Program-made: the position numbers and the translations under genes
NCBI RefSeq assembly: GCF_003955715.1
Contig: NZ_CP034463.1
Span: 3,534,001-3,598,000, forward strand
Reading direction: 5' to 3'
DNA length: 64,000 nucleotides
Source: Streptomyces aquilus
Lineage (GTDB): Bacteria > Actinomycetota > Actinomycetes > Streptomycetales > Streptomycetaceae
Notes under the pieces: generated by a model
What the model was told of the DNA's origin: nothing
What the model saw: the letters and a program-made list of their open reading frames with translations, nothing else
The model's database searches: none
Shown: piece after piece, positions 33,799-42,297 of the stretch
How positions within the stretch are numbered: position 1 is the stretch's first letter
Layout: every line of letters begins with the position of its first letter

Positions 33799-34209
33799 GT
33801 GAAGCTGCTCCGCAAGCCCGGCGCCCTCGTCGCCGCCGCGCTGGCCCTGGCCGTACTCCCGTCGGCCGCCTCGGCCCACGACGGCGACCACCCGTTCGCG
33901 AACTGCACCGACGCCTACGCCGCCGGATACGCGAACATCGAAAAGGGCGACGAGCATTACGGCACCCATCTGGACCGGGACGGCGACGGCGTCGGCTGCG
34001 ACCGGCCACCCGCGGACTTCGTCCCCGCCGACGACGATGCGACCGACAACGACGGGACAGCCGGGGAGCAGGCCGGCGAGGATCTCGCCGAGACCGGCGG
34101 CACCGACACCACCCCGTACCTCGCGGCCGGCAGCGTGGTCGCCCTGGCCGCCGGCAGCGGGGTCCTGCTGGCGGCCCGCAGGCGCCGGGCTCCGGCGGAC
34201 CGCCCGTAG
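33799..34209 (+). CDS. Excalibur-domain surface protein with LAETG sorting signal
   Basis: A 136-residue exported cell-surface protein. It has a signal peptide (residues 1 to about 26, ending ASAHD), an Excalibur domain with the Ca-binding loop YGTHLDRDGDGVGCD and a conserved first Cys in FANCTDAYAAG, an acidic linker, and a C-terminal sorting signal LAETG followed by a hydrophobic segment and ARRRR. LAXTG is the substrate motif of Streptomyces class E sortases, so covalent attachment to peptidoglycan is expected; whether the class F sortase at 22.5 kb can act on it is unknown. GGAAGGA lies before the ATG. Confidence 0.88.
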   Translation: MKLLRKPGALVAAALALAVLPSAASAHDGDHPFANCTDAYAAGYANIEKGDEHYGTHLDRDGDGVGCDRPPADFVPADDDATDNDGTAGEQAGEDLAETGGTDTTPYLAAGSVVALAAGSGVLLAARRRRAPADRP

Positions 34210-34265
34210 AAGGGCCGAAGGAGGGCCCCCGCACAGGCCGGCGGAGGGCCGCCCCCGCGCAGGCC

Positions 34266-34302
34266 GAAGGGGCGGAACCCCCGCACAGGGTCCCGCCCCT
34301 TC
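34266..34302. terminator. Hairpin terminator between Excalibur gene and ppdK
   Basis: GAAGGGGCGGAACCC (34266-34280) pairs with GGGTCCCGCCCCTTC (34288-34302) with two mismatched positions, followed by TT. It lies between convergent genes and can serve both. Confidence 0.7.
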
Positions 34303-34375
34303 TTGGTGATCCGGAGTCGCCGCCCATCGGTGTTGAGGGTCGGGGACGGACGACGACTCCGGCGTCTTCGGTGGG

Positions 34376-37096
34376 TCAGCGGTGGTCGCTGCCCGCCGAC
34401 TCCGAGGCCGCGCGGCCCGCTTCCAGGCGGGCGACCGGGATACGGAACGGGGAGCAGGAGACGTAGTCCAGGCCGACCTCGTGGAAGAAGTGGACCGACT
34501 CCGGGTCGCCGCCGTGCTCGCCGCAGACGCCGAGCTTGAGGTCGGGGCGGGTGGCACGGCCGGCCTCGGCGGCCAGCTTCACCAGGGAGCCCACGCCGTC
34601 CTTGTCGATCGTCTCGAACGGCGACACCCCGAAGATGCCCTTCTCCAGGTAGGCCGTGAAGAAGCTCGCCTCCACGTCGTCCCGGCTGAAGCCCCACACC
34701 GTCTGGGTGAGGTCGTTCGTGCCGAAGCTGAAGAACTCCGCCGCCTCCGCGATCTGACCGGCCGTGAGGGCGGCCCGCGGCAGCTCGATCATCGTGCCGA
34801 TCGCCAGCTTGAGCTGCGTGCCCGTCGCCGCCTCGACCTCCGCGATGACCTGGTCGGCCTCCTCGCGGACGATCTCCAGCTCCTGGACCGTGCCGACGAG
34901 CGGGATCATGATCTCGGCGCGCGGGTCGCCCTTGGCGTTCTTGCGCTCGGCGGCGGCCTCGGCGATCGCCCGTACCTGCATGGTGAACAGGCCGGGGATG
35001 ACCAGGCCCAGACGGACGCCGCGCAGGCCCAGCATCGGGTTCTGCTCGTGCAGGCGGTGGACCGCCTGGAGCAGCCGCAGCTCGTTCTCGTGCGGCTCCT
35101 GGCGGGACTCGGCGAGGGCCACGCGGACCGACAGCTCGGTGATGTCGGGCAGGAACTCGTGCAGCGGCGGGTCCAGGAGACGGACCGTCACCGGGAGGCC
35201 GTCCATCGCCGAGAACAGCTCGACGAAGTCCTTCTTCTGCAACGGCAGCAGCTCCGCCAGGGCGGACTCCCGCTCCTCCTCGGTGTCGGCGAGGATCAGC
35301 TTCTCGACCATCTCACGGCGCTCACCGAGGAACATGTGCTCGGTACGGCACAGCCCGATGCCCTGCGCGCCGAAGCGACGGGCGCGCAGCGCGTCCTCGG
35401 CGTTGTCCGCGTTGGCGCGGACGCGCAGGCGGCGCTTGCGGTCGGCGAACGCCATGATCCGGTGCACGGCCTCGACCAGCTCGTCGGCGTCGTTGGCGCC
35501 CGCGTGCATGCGGCCCTCGAAGTACTCCACGACCGGGGAGGGGACGACGGGCACCTCACCGAGGTACACCTTGCCGCTCGACCCGTCGATGGAGATGACG
35601 TCGCCCTCCTCGACGACGTGTCCGCCCGGGACCGTCATCCGGCGCCGCTTGGTGTCGACCTCCAGCTCCTCGGCGCCGCAGACACAGGTCTTGCCCATGC
35701 CGCGCGCGACGACGGCCGCGTGCGAGGTCTTGCCGCCGCGCGAGGTCAGGATGCCCTCGGCCGCGATCATGCCGTCGAGGTCGTCGGGGTTGGTCTCCCG
35801 GCGGACCAGGATGACCTTCTCGCCCGAGCGCGACCACTTCACGGCGGTGTACGAGTCGAAGACCGCCTTGCCGACCGCCGCGCCCGGCGAGGCCGCGATG
35901 CCCCGGCCGATCTGCTCGACCTTGGCGTCCTCGTCGAACTTGGGGAACATCAGCTGGGCGAGCTGGGCGCCGGTGACCCGCTGGAGCGCCTCGGCCTCGT
36001 CGATCAGGCCCTGGTCCACGAGCTGGGTGGCGATACGGAAGGCGGCACCGGCCGTCCGCTTGCCGACGCGGGTCTGGAGCATCCACAGCTGGCCGCGCTC
36101 GATCGTGAACTCGATGTCGCAGAGGTCCTTGTAGTGGTTCTCCAGCGTCTCCATGATCTGCATCAGCTGGTCGTACGACTTCTTGTCGATCTGCTCCAGC
36201 TCCGCGAGCGGCACGGTGTTGCGGATGCCGGCGACGACGTCCTCGCCCTGGGCGTTCTGGAGGTAGTCGCCGTAGACGCCCTGGTGGCCGGAGGCGGGGT
36301 CGCGGGTGAAGGCGACGCCGGTGCCGGAGTCGGGGCCGAGGTTGCCGAAGACCATGGAACAGACGTTGACGGCCGTGCCCAGGTCGCCGGGGATGCGCTC
36401 CTGGCGGCGGTAGAGCTTGGCGCGGTCGGTGTTCCAGGAGTTGAAGACCGCCTCGATGGCGAGGTCCATCTGCTCGCGCGGGTCCTGCGGGAAGTCCCGG
36501 CCGGCCTCGGTCTTGACGATCCGCTTGAACTTGGTGACGAGCTTCTTGAGGTCGGCCGCCTCCAGGTCGGTGTCGACCGCGACCTTCTTGGCGTCCTTCG
36601 CGGCTTCGAGGGCCTCCTCGAAGAGCTCGCCGTCGACGCCGAGGACCGTCTTGCCGAACATCTGGATGAGGCGGCGGTAGGAGTCCCAGGCGAACCGCTC
36701 GTCGCCCGCCTGCTCGGCGAGGCCCTTCACCGACTTGTCGGAGAGGCCGATGTTCAGGACCGTGTCCATCATGCCGGGCATGGAGAACTTGGCGCCGGAG
36801 CGGACCGAGACGAGCAGCGGGTTGTCGGCCTGGCCGAGCTTCTTGCCCATCCGCGTCTCCAGGGCGTCGAGGTGCGCACTCACCTCGTCACGCAGTGCCA
36901 CCGGCTCCGCGCCGCTCTCCAGGTAGACCTTGCAGGCTTCGGTCGTGATGGTGAAGCCGGGGGGAACGGGGAGTCCCAGGTTGGTCATCTCGGCGAGGTT
37001 CGCGCCCTTGCCGCCGAGGAGGTCCTTGAGGTCCTTGTTTCCCTCGGTGAAGTCGTAGACGAACTTCGCTACGTGGGGTTCTTTGTTTTCCGACAC
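34376..37096 (-). CDS. ppdK: Pyruvate, phosphate dikinase
   Basis: A 906-residue PPDK interconverting pyruvate + ATP + Pi and PEP + AMP + PPi, linking glycolysis and gluconeogenesis. Domains in order: nucleotide-binding ATP-grasp (LLGGKGANLAEMTNLGLPVPPGF), the swivelling phosphohistidine domain with GGKTSHAAVVARGMGKT, and the PEP/pyruvate barrel ending with the catalytic Cys in CGEHGGDP. The Arg and Glu of GTMIELPRAAL complete the barrel site. Length is usual. Start GTG 37096 has GGGAG upstream; a longer frame begins at 37147 without a ribosome binding site. No regulator is adjacent. Confidence 0.97.
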   Translation of the reverse strand: MSENKEPHVAKFVYDFTEGNKDLKDLLGGKGANLAEMTNLGLPVPPGFTITTEACKVYLESGAEPVALRDEVSAHLDALETRMGKKLGQADNPLLVSVRSGAKFSMPGMMDTVLNIGLSDKSVKGLAEQAGDERFAWDSYRRLIQMFGKTVLGVDGELFEEALEAAKDAKKVAVDTDLEAADLKKLVTKFKRIVKTEAGRDFPQDPREQMDLAIEAVFNSWNTDRAKLYRRQERIPGDLGTAVNVCSMVFGNLGPDSGTGVAFTRDPASGHQGVYGDYLQNAQGEDVVAGIRNTVPLAELEQIDKKSYDQLMQIMETLENHYKDLCDIEFTIERGQLWMLQTRVGKRTAGAAFRIATQLVDQGLIDEAEALQRVTGAQLAQLMFPKFDEDAKVEQIGRGIAASPGAAVGKAVFDSYTAVKWSRSGEKVILVRRETNPDDLDGMIAAEGILTSRGGKTSHAAVVARGMGKTCVCGAEELEVDTKRRRMTVPGGHVVEEGDVISIDGSSGKVYLGEVPVVPSPVVEYFEGRMHAGANDADELVEAVHRIMAFADRKRRLRVRANADNAEDALRARRFGAQGIGLCRTEHMFLGERREMVEKLILADTEEERESALAELLPLQKKDFVELFSAMDGLPVTVRLLDPPLHEFLPDITELSVRVALAESRQEPHENELRLLQAVHRLHEQNPMLGLRGVRLGLVIPGLFTMQVRAIAEAAAERKNAKGDPRAEIMIPLVGTVQELEIVREEADQVIAEVEAATGTQLKLAIGTMIELPRAALTAGQIAEAAEFFSFGTNDLTQTVWGFSRDDVEASFFTAYLEKGIFGVSPFETIDKDGVGSLVKLAAEAGRATRPDLKLGVCGEHGGDPESVHFFHEVGLDYVSCSPFRIPVARLEAGRAASESAGSDHR

Positions 37097-37478
37097 GGTT
37101 CTCGACTCCCTCGAGGACGCGGTGGCTGCCCTGACGACGGGGAACATACCCAGATCGAAGGCTCATGGGTACGTCCACTTGCGCGTCATGTGCTCGTAAC
37201 CAGCCCTCTGCCAGCGGATCGAAAGTCAAAGCTTGGCAAGCAATCGGGTGATCATGTGTTCACCTCTTGAACGCACGCCACCTCGAAGACGCCTCACAGC
37301 GCTCAGGTGAGCGGCTTTCAGCACGCCTGATTTCGATCGATGAACGATCAAGGGGTGGCACTGGGTGCCACCCCTTGGAGAAGTGCAGCCGCTCAAGATC
37401 CGCTCATCTGAGCGTCACCCCGATCAGAGGTGGCGAGAATCACGCCGCCACCAAGGGCCGGGTACCACCATGCGGACG
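37097..37478. other. Long intergenic region between ppdK and ROK gene
   Basis: 382 bp without a supported gene. The ppdK promoter should lie at its left end. At 37349-37377 there is a perfect 12-bp hairpin, CAAGGGGTGGCA / TGCCACCCCTTG with a 5-nt loop, about 100 bp beyond the ROK stop. It may be a displaced terminator for the ROK gene or the end of an unlisted small transcript. I see no tRNA, repeat or open frame with coding bias in the rest. Confidence 0.55.
37349..37377. terminator. 12-bp perfect hairpin
   Basis: CAAGGGGTGGCA and TGCCACCCCTTG around the loop CTGGG. It is the strongest structure in the ppdK-ROK gap and the likely terminator for the minus-strand ROK transcript. Confidence 0.6.
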
Positions 37479-38675
37479 TCACACACCGAGCGCCAGCAGC
37501 CGTTCCTCCGCCCGCCCGGGCGCGTACAGGTACTCCACGACCAGGGCCGCCGCCCCCACCAGCCCGGCCCGCTCCCCGAGCCGTGAGGTGACGACGTCCA
37601 GATGAGCGGTGGAGCGCGGCAGCGCCCGCTGGTACAGCAGCTCGCGCACACCCGTGAGGAAGGGGGTCCCGGCCAGATCCCCGGCGATCATCAGCACCCC
37701 GGGGTTCAGCAGCGTCACCACGGTCGCCAGCACGTCCCCGACCTGCCGCCCGGCCTCCCGGGCGAGCGCGGCGGCCTCCACATGCCCGGCGGTGAGCAGG
37801 TCCCGCACATCCGAGCCGGACGCCGCGGGCACCCCGCTCTCGGCCAGCCGCCGCGCCACGGCACCGCCGCTCGCGACGGCGGCGAGACAGCCGTACGACC
37901 CGCACCGGCACAGCGCGTCGGTGCCGACCCGGATGTGCCCGATGTCCCCGGCGCCCCCGTCGATGCCGCGATAGATCGAACCGTCGACCACCACACCCGC
38001 ACCGATGCCGGTGGACACCTTGACCAGCACGAAGGCCGAGCAGTCCGGATGTCCCGTGCGCTGTTCGCCGTACGCCATGAGGTTGGCGTCGTTGTCGACG
38101 AGGACCGGCACCCGGCCGGCGCCCGTGTGCTCGCTGAACGCTCCCGCCAGGCGCTCTCTTATGTCGTAGCCGTCCCAGCCCGGCATGATCGGCGGCTGGA
38201 CGACCCGGCCGGTCTCGCTGTCGACCGGCCCCGGCACCGCGAGCCCGATGCCGCACACCTCCTCGGCCCGGTGCCCCGCCTTCTCCAGCAGCTCGGCGAA
38301 CCAGCGGCCCAGCTCGCCCAGCACCGCGTCCGGCCCGTCCTCGATGACGAGGGTCCCGCCGTGCTCGGCGAGGATCTCGCCGGTCAGGGAGAGGACGGCG
38401 GCGCGGGCGTGCCGGGTGTCGAGGTCGGCGGCGAGGACGACGGCGTGGGAGTCGTCGAACTCCAGGGTGATGGAGGGCCGTCCGCCGAGCGGGGAGTCCA
38501 CCGGCCCGCCGGCTCCTTCGCGCAGCCAGCCGGCCCGGAACAGCCGGTCGAGGCGCTGGCCGACGGTGGCCCGGGACAGCCCGGTCACCTGTTGCAGGGC
38601 ACCACGAGTCGTCGCTCGTCCGCTTCGCACCAGTTCGAGCAGTTCGCCGGCGCTCGCTTGAGCTCGACCACTCAT
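37479..38675 (-). CDS. ROK-family transcriptional regulator
   Basis: A 398-residue ROK protein: an N-terminal winged helix-turn-helix (TRGALQQVTGLSRATVGQRL) joined to a sugar-kinase-like fold with the ATP-loop region AADLDTRHARAAVLS, GIGLAVPGPVDSE, the sugar-contact DNDANLMAYGEQ and a zinc site CRCGSYGCLAA (a ROK signature). Such proteins sense sugars and repress sugar operons. It is divergent from the glycoside hydrolase/debranching genes, which are its likely target. Start ATG 38675 has AAGGGGG upstream; a GTG two codons earlier is in frame. Confidence 0.9.
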   Translation of the reverse strand: MSGRAQASAGELLELVRSGRATTRGALQQVTGLSRATVGQRLDRLFRAGWLREGAGGPVDSPLGGRPSITLEFDDSHAVVLAADLDTRHARAAVLSLTGEILAEHGGTLVIEDGPDAVLGELGRWFAELLEKAGHRAEEVCGIGLAVPGPVDSETGRVVQPPIMPGWDGYDIRERLAGAFSEHTGAGRVPVLVDNDANLMAYGEQRTGHPDCSAFVLVKVSTGIGAGVVVDGSIYRGIDGGAGDIGHIRVGTDALCRCGSYGCLAAVASGGAVARRLAESGVPAASGSDVRDLLTAGHVEAAALAREAGRQVGDVLATVVTLLNPGVLMIAGDLAGTPFLTGVRELLYQRALPRSTAHLDVVTSRLGERAGLVGAAALVVEYLYAPGRAEERLLALGV

Positions 38676-38693
38676 GCGCACCCCCTTGTGTTT

Positions 38694-38717
38694 CTCAAGC
38701 TTGCATTACATATTGAG
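38694..38717. promoter_or_regulatory. Inverted repeat in the ROK/hydrolase divergent promoter region
   Basis: CTCAA (38694-38698) and TTGAG (38713-38717) are separated by 14 bp, and CAAGCTTG (38696-38703) is itself a palindrome. The stretch is AT-rich against its surroundings and lies between the two divergent starts, as expected of a ROK operator and promoters. Confidence 0.4.
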
Positions 38718-38795
38718 TTTTGCGTGTTAAATAGACGTAACTCTAAGGTGGCCTCGACCGAACTGGTCAGGCCGAACGTCTTCGGGGAGCCCCGA

Positions 38796-40193
38796 GTGGA
38801 TCGCACCGCCCAGCTGACCTCGCATGTCCGGACCCGACCCTTCGTATACGAACCGGACGTCACGACACATTCTCTGCACGTCAGGGCGGCCCGGGTACTG
38901 GAGGCCAACTGGACGGGCACCTCCACGGTCCCCTCCCGCAGCCTGTACCCGCACCAGTGGTCCTGGGACTCCGCGTTCATCGCGATCGGCCTGCGGCACC
39001 TGTCCCCGTTACGGGCCCAGACGGAACTGGAGACGCTGCTCGACGCCCAATGGGGTGACGGGCGCATCCCGCACATCGTCTTCAACCCCTCCGTGCCGCT
39101 CGACGCGTACTTCCCGAGCCCCGACTTCTGGCGCTCCTCGACCGCGGGGCGCGCTGCGGGCGCCCCGCGCACCGTACAGACGTCCGGCATCGTGCAGCCA
39201 CCGGTGCACGCGCTGGCCGCCTGGCTGGTGCACCAGGCCGACCCGGGCCTGTCCCGGGCCCGCGGCTTCCTCACCCGGGTCTACCCCCACCTGGCCGCCT
39301 GGCACCGCTATCTCCTGCACCGCAGGGACCTGGGCGGCGCCGGCCTGGCGTCGGTGGTCCACCCCTGGGAACAGGGCATGGACAACAGCCCTTGCTGGGA
39401 CACCCCGTTGAGCCGGATCACCCCGGCCCCGGCCCGCTCCTTCCGCCGCGCCGACCTGGACCACGGCTCCCCGGCGGACCGCCCCACGGACCTGGACTAC
39501 GGCCGCTACGTGCGCCTGGCGACGGACTACCGGGACGGCGAATACGCCGACGGAGCAGGGGAGTTCGCGGTCGAGGACCCGTCCTTCAACGCCCTGCTCA
39601 TCGCCTCCGAGCACGCGCTGGCCCGTATCGCCCAGGAGTTGGGAGCCCCGGGCACCGCCCGCCACACCCGGGCCGAGCGCCTGACCGCGACCCTGATCGA
39701 CCGGCTGTGGGACCCGGCGGAGGGCATGTTCTTCTGCCGTGACGTACGCACCGGCAGGCTCGTCCCGGAACGCGGCGTCTCCGGTCTGATCCCCCTCGTC
39801 CTGCCCACACTCCCCCGGGACGTCGTCACGGCCCTGGTCCGCACGACGGCCTCCAAGCACTTCGGACTCGGCGGCGCCACCCGCCTGGTCCCCAGCTACG
39901 ACCTGCTCGGCGAGGCCTTCGACCCGCACCGCTACTGGCGCGGCCCGGCCTGGTTCAACACCAACTGGCTGCTGGAGCGCGGCCTGCGTACGCACGGCGA
40001 ACGGGGCCGGGCCGCCGCCCTGCGCAGGGCGGTCCTGCACCTCGCCGACACCTCCGACTTCGCGGAGTACGTCGACCCGTACACCGGCGAGGCCTGCGGG
40101 GCGACCGGCTTCGGCTGGACCGCCGCGCTCTCGCTCGACCTGCTCCACAGCGCCACCACCCACACGGGATCCAAGGGAGGGGACCGGGAATGA
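38796..40193 (+). CDS. MGH1-like glycoside hydrolase (GH63-related, glucosylglycerate/mannosylglycerate hydrolase type)
   Basis: A 465-residue (alpha/alpha)6-barrel hydrolase. Visible are YPHQWSWDSAFIAIGLRHLS with the conserved Trp-Asp pair, DGRIPHIVFNP, VHPWEQGMDNSPCWD, a central LDYGRYVRLATDYRD, and RYWRGPAWFNTNWLLERGL. These are the landmarks of bacterial mannosylglycerate/glucosylglycerate hydrolases, which split compatible solutes or related glycosides; the exact substrate is not proven. Start GTG 38796 is preferred for GGGGAG upstream; GTG 38748 is an in-frame alternative. Its end overlaps the next gene's ATG as ATGA, so the two enzymes are made together. Confidence 0.78.
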   Translation: MDRTAQLTSHVRTRPFVYEPDVTTHSLHVRAARVLEANWTGTSTVPSRSLYPHQWSWDSAFIAIGLRHLSPLRAQTELETLLDAQWGDGRIPHIVFNPSVPLDAYFPSPDFWRSSTAGRAAGAPRTVQTSGIVQPPVHALAAWLVHQADPGLSRARGFLTRVYPHLAAWHRYLLHRRDLGGAGLASVVHPWEQGMDNSPCWDTPLSRITPAPARSFRRADLDHGSPADRPTDLDYGRYVRLATDYRDGEYADGAGEFAVEDPSFNALLIASEHALARIAQELGAPGTARHTRAERLTATLIDRLWDPAEGMFFCRDVRTGRLVPERGVSGLIPLVLPTLPRDVVTALVRTTASKHFGLGGATRLVPSYDLLGEAFDPHRYWRGPAWFNTNWLLERGLRTHGERGRAAALRRAVLHLADTSDFAEYVDPYTGEACGATGFGWTAALSLDLLHSATTHTGSKGGDRE

Positions 40194-42133
40194 CGGACCG
40201 GCATCATCTGCTCGTGCGCGGCGGGACGTTCGCGGCCGTGGGAGACGGCGGGGACATCAGCGGAGTGCGGAGCGGCAGCTCCCCGTCCCCCGAAGGGTTG
40301 TTCGTACGCGACGCCCGCCATCTGAGCCGCTGGCAGCTCACGGTGGACGGCGCCGTCCCCGAGTCCCTCACCCCGGTGGCCGACGGCGACACGGCCCGCT
40401 GTGTCCTGGTCCCCCGGGGCGGCCGCAACGAACCCCCGGCGTACACGATCTTCCGCGAACAGGCGGTCGGCGACGGCTCGTTCGTGGAATCCCTGAAGGT
40501 GACCAGCAACCGCCCGGTCCCCACCACGGTCCGCCTGGCGGTCACCGCGGACGCCGACTTCACCGACCAGTTCGAACTCCGCTCCGACTACCGCACCTAC
40601 GCCAAGACCGGCGCCACCCGCTCCCGTGAAGTCCTGGACTCCGGCGTGGAGTTCACCTACCAGCGCGGCGAATGGCGTTCCCGTACGACGGTGACGGCCG
40701 AGCCCGCTCCGGACGCCGTGGAGGAGACCGGCACCGGCGCCCGCCGCCTGGTCTGGACGCTGGACCTGGAGCCGCACGGCACGGCGGAACTGACCCTCCG
40801 GGTCATGGCCCGCCCGCACGGCGACAAACGCGCCCTGCGCGTCCCCAGGTCCCCCGCCGCCCTCAACGCCGAACTCATCGCCCTGGAGGGCGAGTTCGTG
40901 GAGGGCGTGGCCTTCCCGACCGGCTGGCCCGAACTGGCCGCCGCCTGCGCCCGGGGCCTCGCCGACCTGGCGTCGCTCCAGGTCCCGGCCCAGGGCCCGG
41001 ACGGCGAGGACCTCCGCGTCCCAGCGGCGGGCGCCCCGTGGTTCCTGACCCTGCTGGGCCGGGACGCCCTGCTGACCTCCCTGTTCGCCCTCCCCTACCG
41101 CCCCCAGCTGGCCGCCGCCACCCTCCCCGCCCTCGCCGCGGCACAGGCGACCGAGACCGGCGCGAACGCGGTGGCCCAGCCGGGCAAGATCGTGCACGAG
41201 CTGCGCCACGGCGAACTGGCCCACTTCGGCCAGGTCCCCTACGGCCGCTACTACGGCTCGGTGGACGCGACCCCCCTCTTCCTGGTCCTCCTCGGCGCCT
41301 ACGTCGAACAGACCGGGGACCTGACCCTCGCCCGCCGCCTGGAGTCCCACGCCCGCGCGGCGATCGGCTGGATGCTGGACCACGGCGGCCTGACCTCCCG
41401 CGGCTACCTCGTCTACCGCGCCGACCAGGGCGGCCTCGCCAACCAGAACTGGAAGGACTCCCCCGGCTCCATCTGCTCCTCCGACGGCACCCGGGCCTCG
41501 GGCGCGGTGATGGCGGCGGGCGCGCAGGGCTACGCGTACGACGCGCTGCGGCGCACGGCGTGGCTGGCGCGGACGGTGTGGGCGGACGAGACGTACGCGG
41601 CCCTCCTCGAACAGGCCGCGGGAGACCTCCGCGACCGCTTCCAGCGGGACTTCTGGATGCGGGACCGCGCCTTCCCGGCCCTCGCCCTGGACGGCGACGG
41701 CCGCCCACTGGACGCACTGGCCTCCGATGCCGGGCATCTGCTGTGGTCGGGGCTGCTGGACAAGGAGTACGGCGAGGTGGTGGGCCGGCGCCTGCTGGAA
41801 CCGGACTTCTTCTCGGGCTGGGGCGTACGGACGCTGGCGGCCGGGCAGGCGGCGTACCACCCGCTGTCGTATCACCGGGGTTCGGTGTGGCCGCACGACA
41901 ACGCGCTGATCACGCTGGGGCTGGCGCGGTACGGGCTGCATGACGAGGCGCGTTCGGTGGCGCACGGGTTGGTGGACGCGGCGACGGCGGCCGGCCACCG
42001 GCTCCCGGAAGTCATCGCCGGGTACGGCAGGGACACGCATCGGGAGCCGGTGCCTTATCCGCATGCGTGTGTGCGGGAGGCTCGGTCGGCCGCGGCGCCG
42101 TTGGCGTTGCTGACCGCGGTAGGGGGTGCGTAG
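40190..42133 (+). CDS. Amylo-alpha-1,6-glucosidase/glycogen-debranching-type protein
   Basis: A 647-residue protein with an N-terminal glycogen debranching domain (LFVRDARHLSRWQLTVDG, DFTDQFELRSDY) and a C-terminal (alpha/alpha)6 barrel (APWFLTLLGRDALLTSLFALP with the Arg-Asp pair, KIVHELRHGELAHFGQVPYGRYYGSVD, TPLFLVLLG, NQNWKDSPGS and YHRGSVWPHDNALI). It should hydrolyse alpha-glucosidic side chains. Coupling by ATGA to the MGH1-like hydrolase and the divergent ROK gene suggest a small alpha-glucoside degradation unit. The stop codon lies inside a short copy of the interspersed repeat. Confidence 0.85.
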   Translation: MTDRHHLLVRGGTFAAVGDGGDISGVRSGSSPSPEGLFVRDARHLSRWQLTVDGAVPESLTPVADGDTARCVLVPRGGRNEPPAYTIFREQAVGDGSFVESLKVTSNRPVPTTVRLAVTADADFTDQFELRSDYRTYAKTGATRSREVLDSGVEFTYQRGEWRSRTTVTAEPAPDAVEETGTGARRLVWTLDLEPHGTAELTLRVMARPHGDKRALRVPRSPAALNAELIALEGEFVEGVAFPTGWPELAAACARGLADLASLQVPAQGPDGEDLRVPAAGAPWFLTLLGRDALLTSLFALPYRPQLAAATLPALAAAQATETGANAVAQPGKIVHELRHGELAHFGQVPYGRYYGSVDATPLFLVLLGAYVEQTGDLTLARRLESHARAAIGWMLDHGGLTSRGYLVYRADQGGLANQNWKDSPGSICSSDGTRASGAVMAAGAQGYAYDALRRTAWLARTVWADETYAALLEQAAGDLRDRFQRDFWMRDRAFPALALDGDGRPLDALASDAGHLLWSGLLDKEYGEVVGRRLLEPDFFSGWGVRTLAAGQAAYHPLSYHRGSVWPHDNALITLGLARYGLHDEARSVAHGLVDAATAAGHRLPEVIAGYGRDTHREPVPYPHACVREARSAAAPLALLTAVGGA

Positions 42134-42151
42134 TTCCCCGCCCCTTGAAGG
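42119..42151. repeat. Interspersed repeat, short copy 3
   Basis: GTAGTTCCCCGCCCCTTGAA around 42130-42149 resembles the core GTTCCCCGCGCCCCT of the copies at 6.7 and 20.9 kb, lacking one GC pair. It overlaps the TAG stop of the debranching enzyme. Confidence 0.4.
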
Positions 42152-42297
42152 CACGGCGTTGAGCAGCCGTTTGCTTGGTGTTTGCCCGGCCCCCCTGAAC
42201 GGCCGCCCACGGCACCCCGTACCCGAATGTGGCGGGTCCGAGACCCCATGTCGGACCCGCCACCACGCCATCGGGTCCCGCACGGAAGGTCCTCCGG

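Noticed and set aside
22483..34209. The class F sortase and the LAETG protein as one dedicated pair
   Set aside because: They are 11 kb apart with unrelated genes between, and LAXTG is normally processed by class E sortases.
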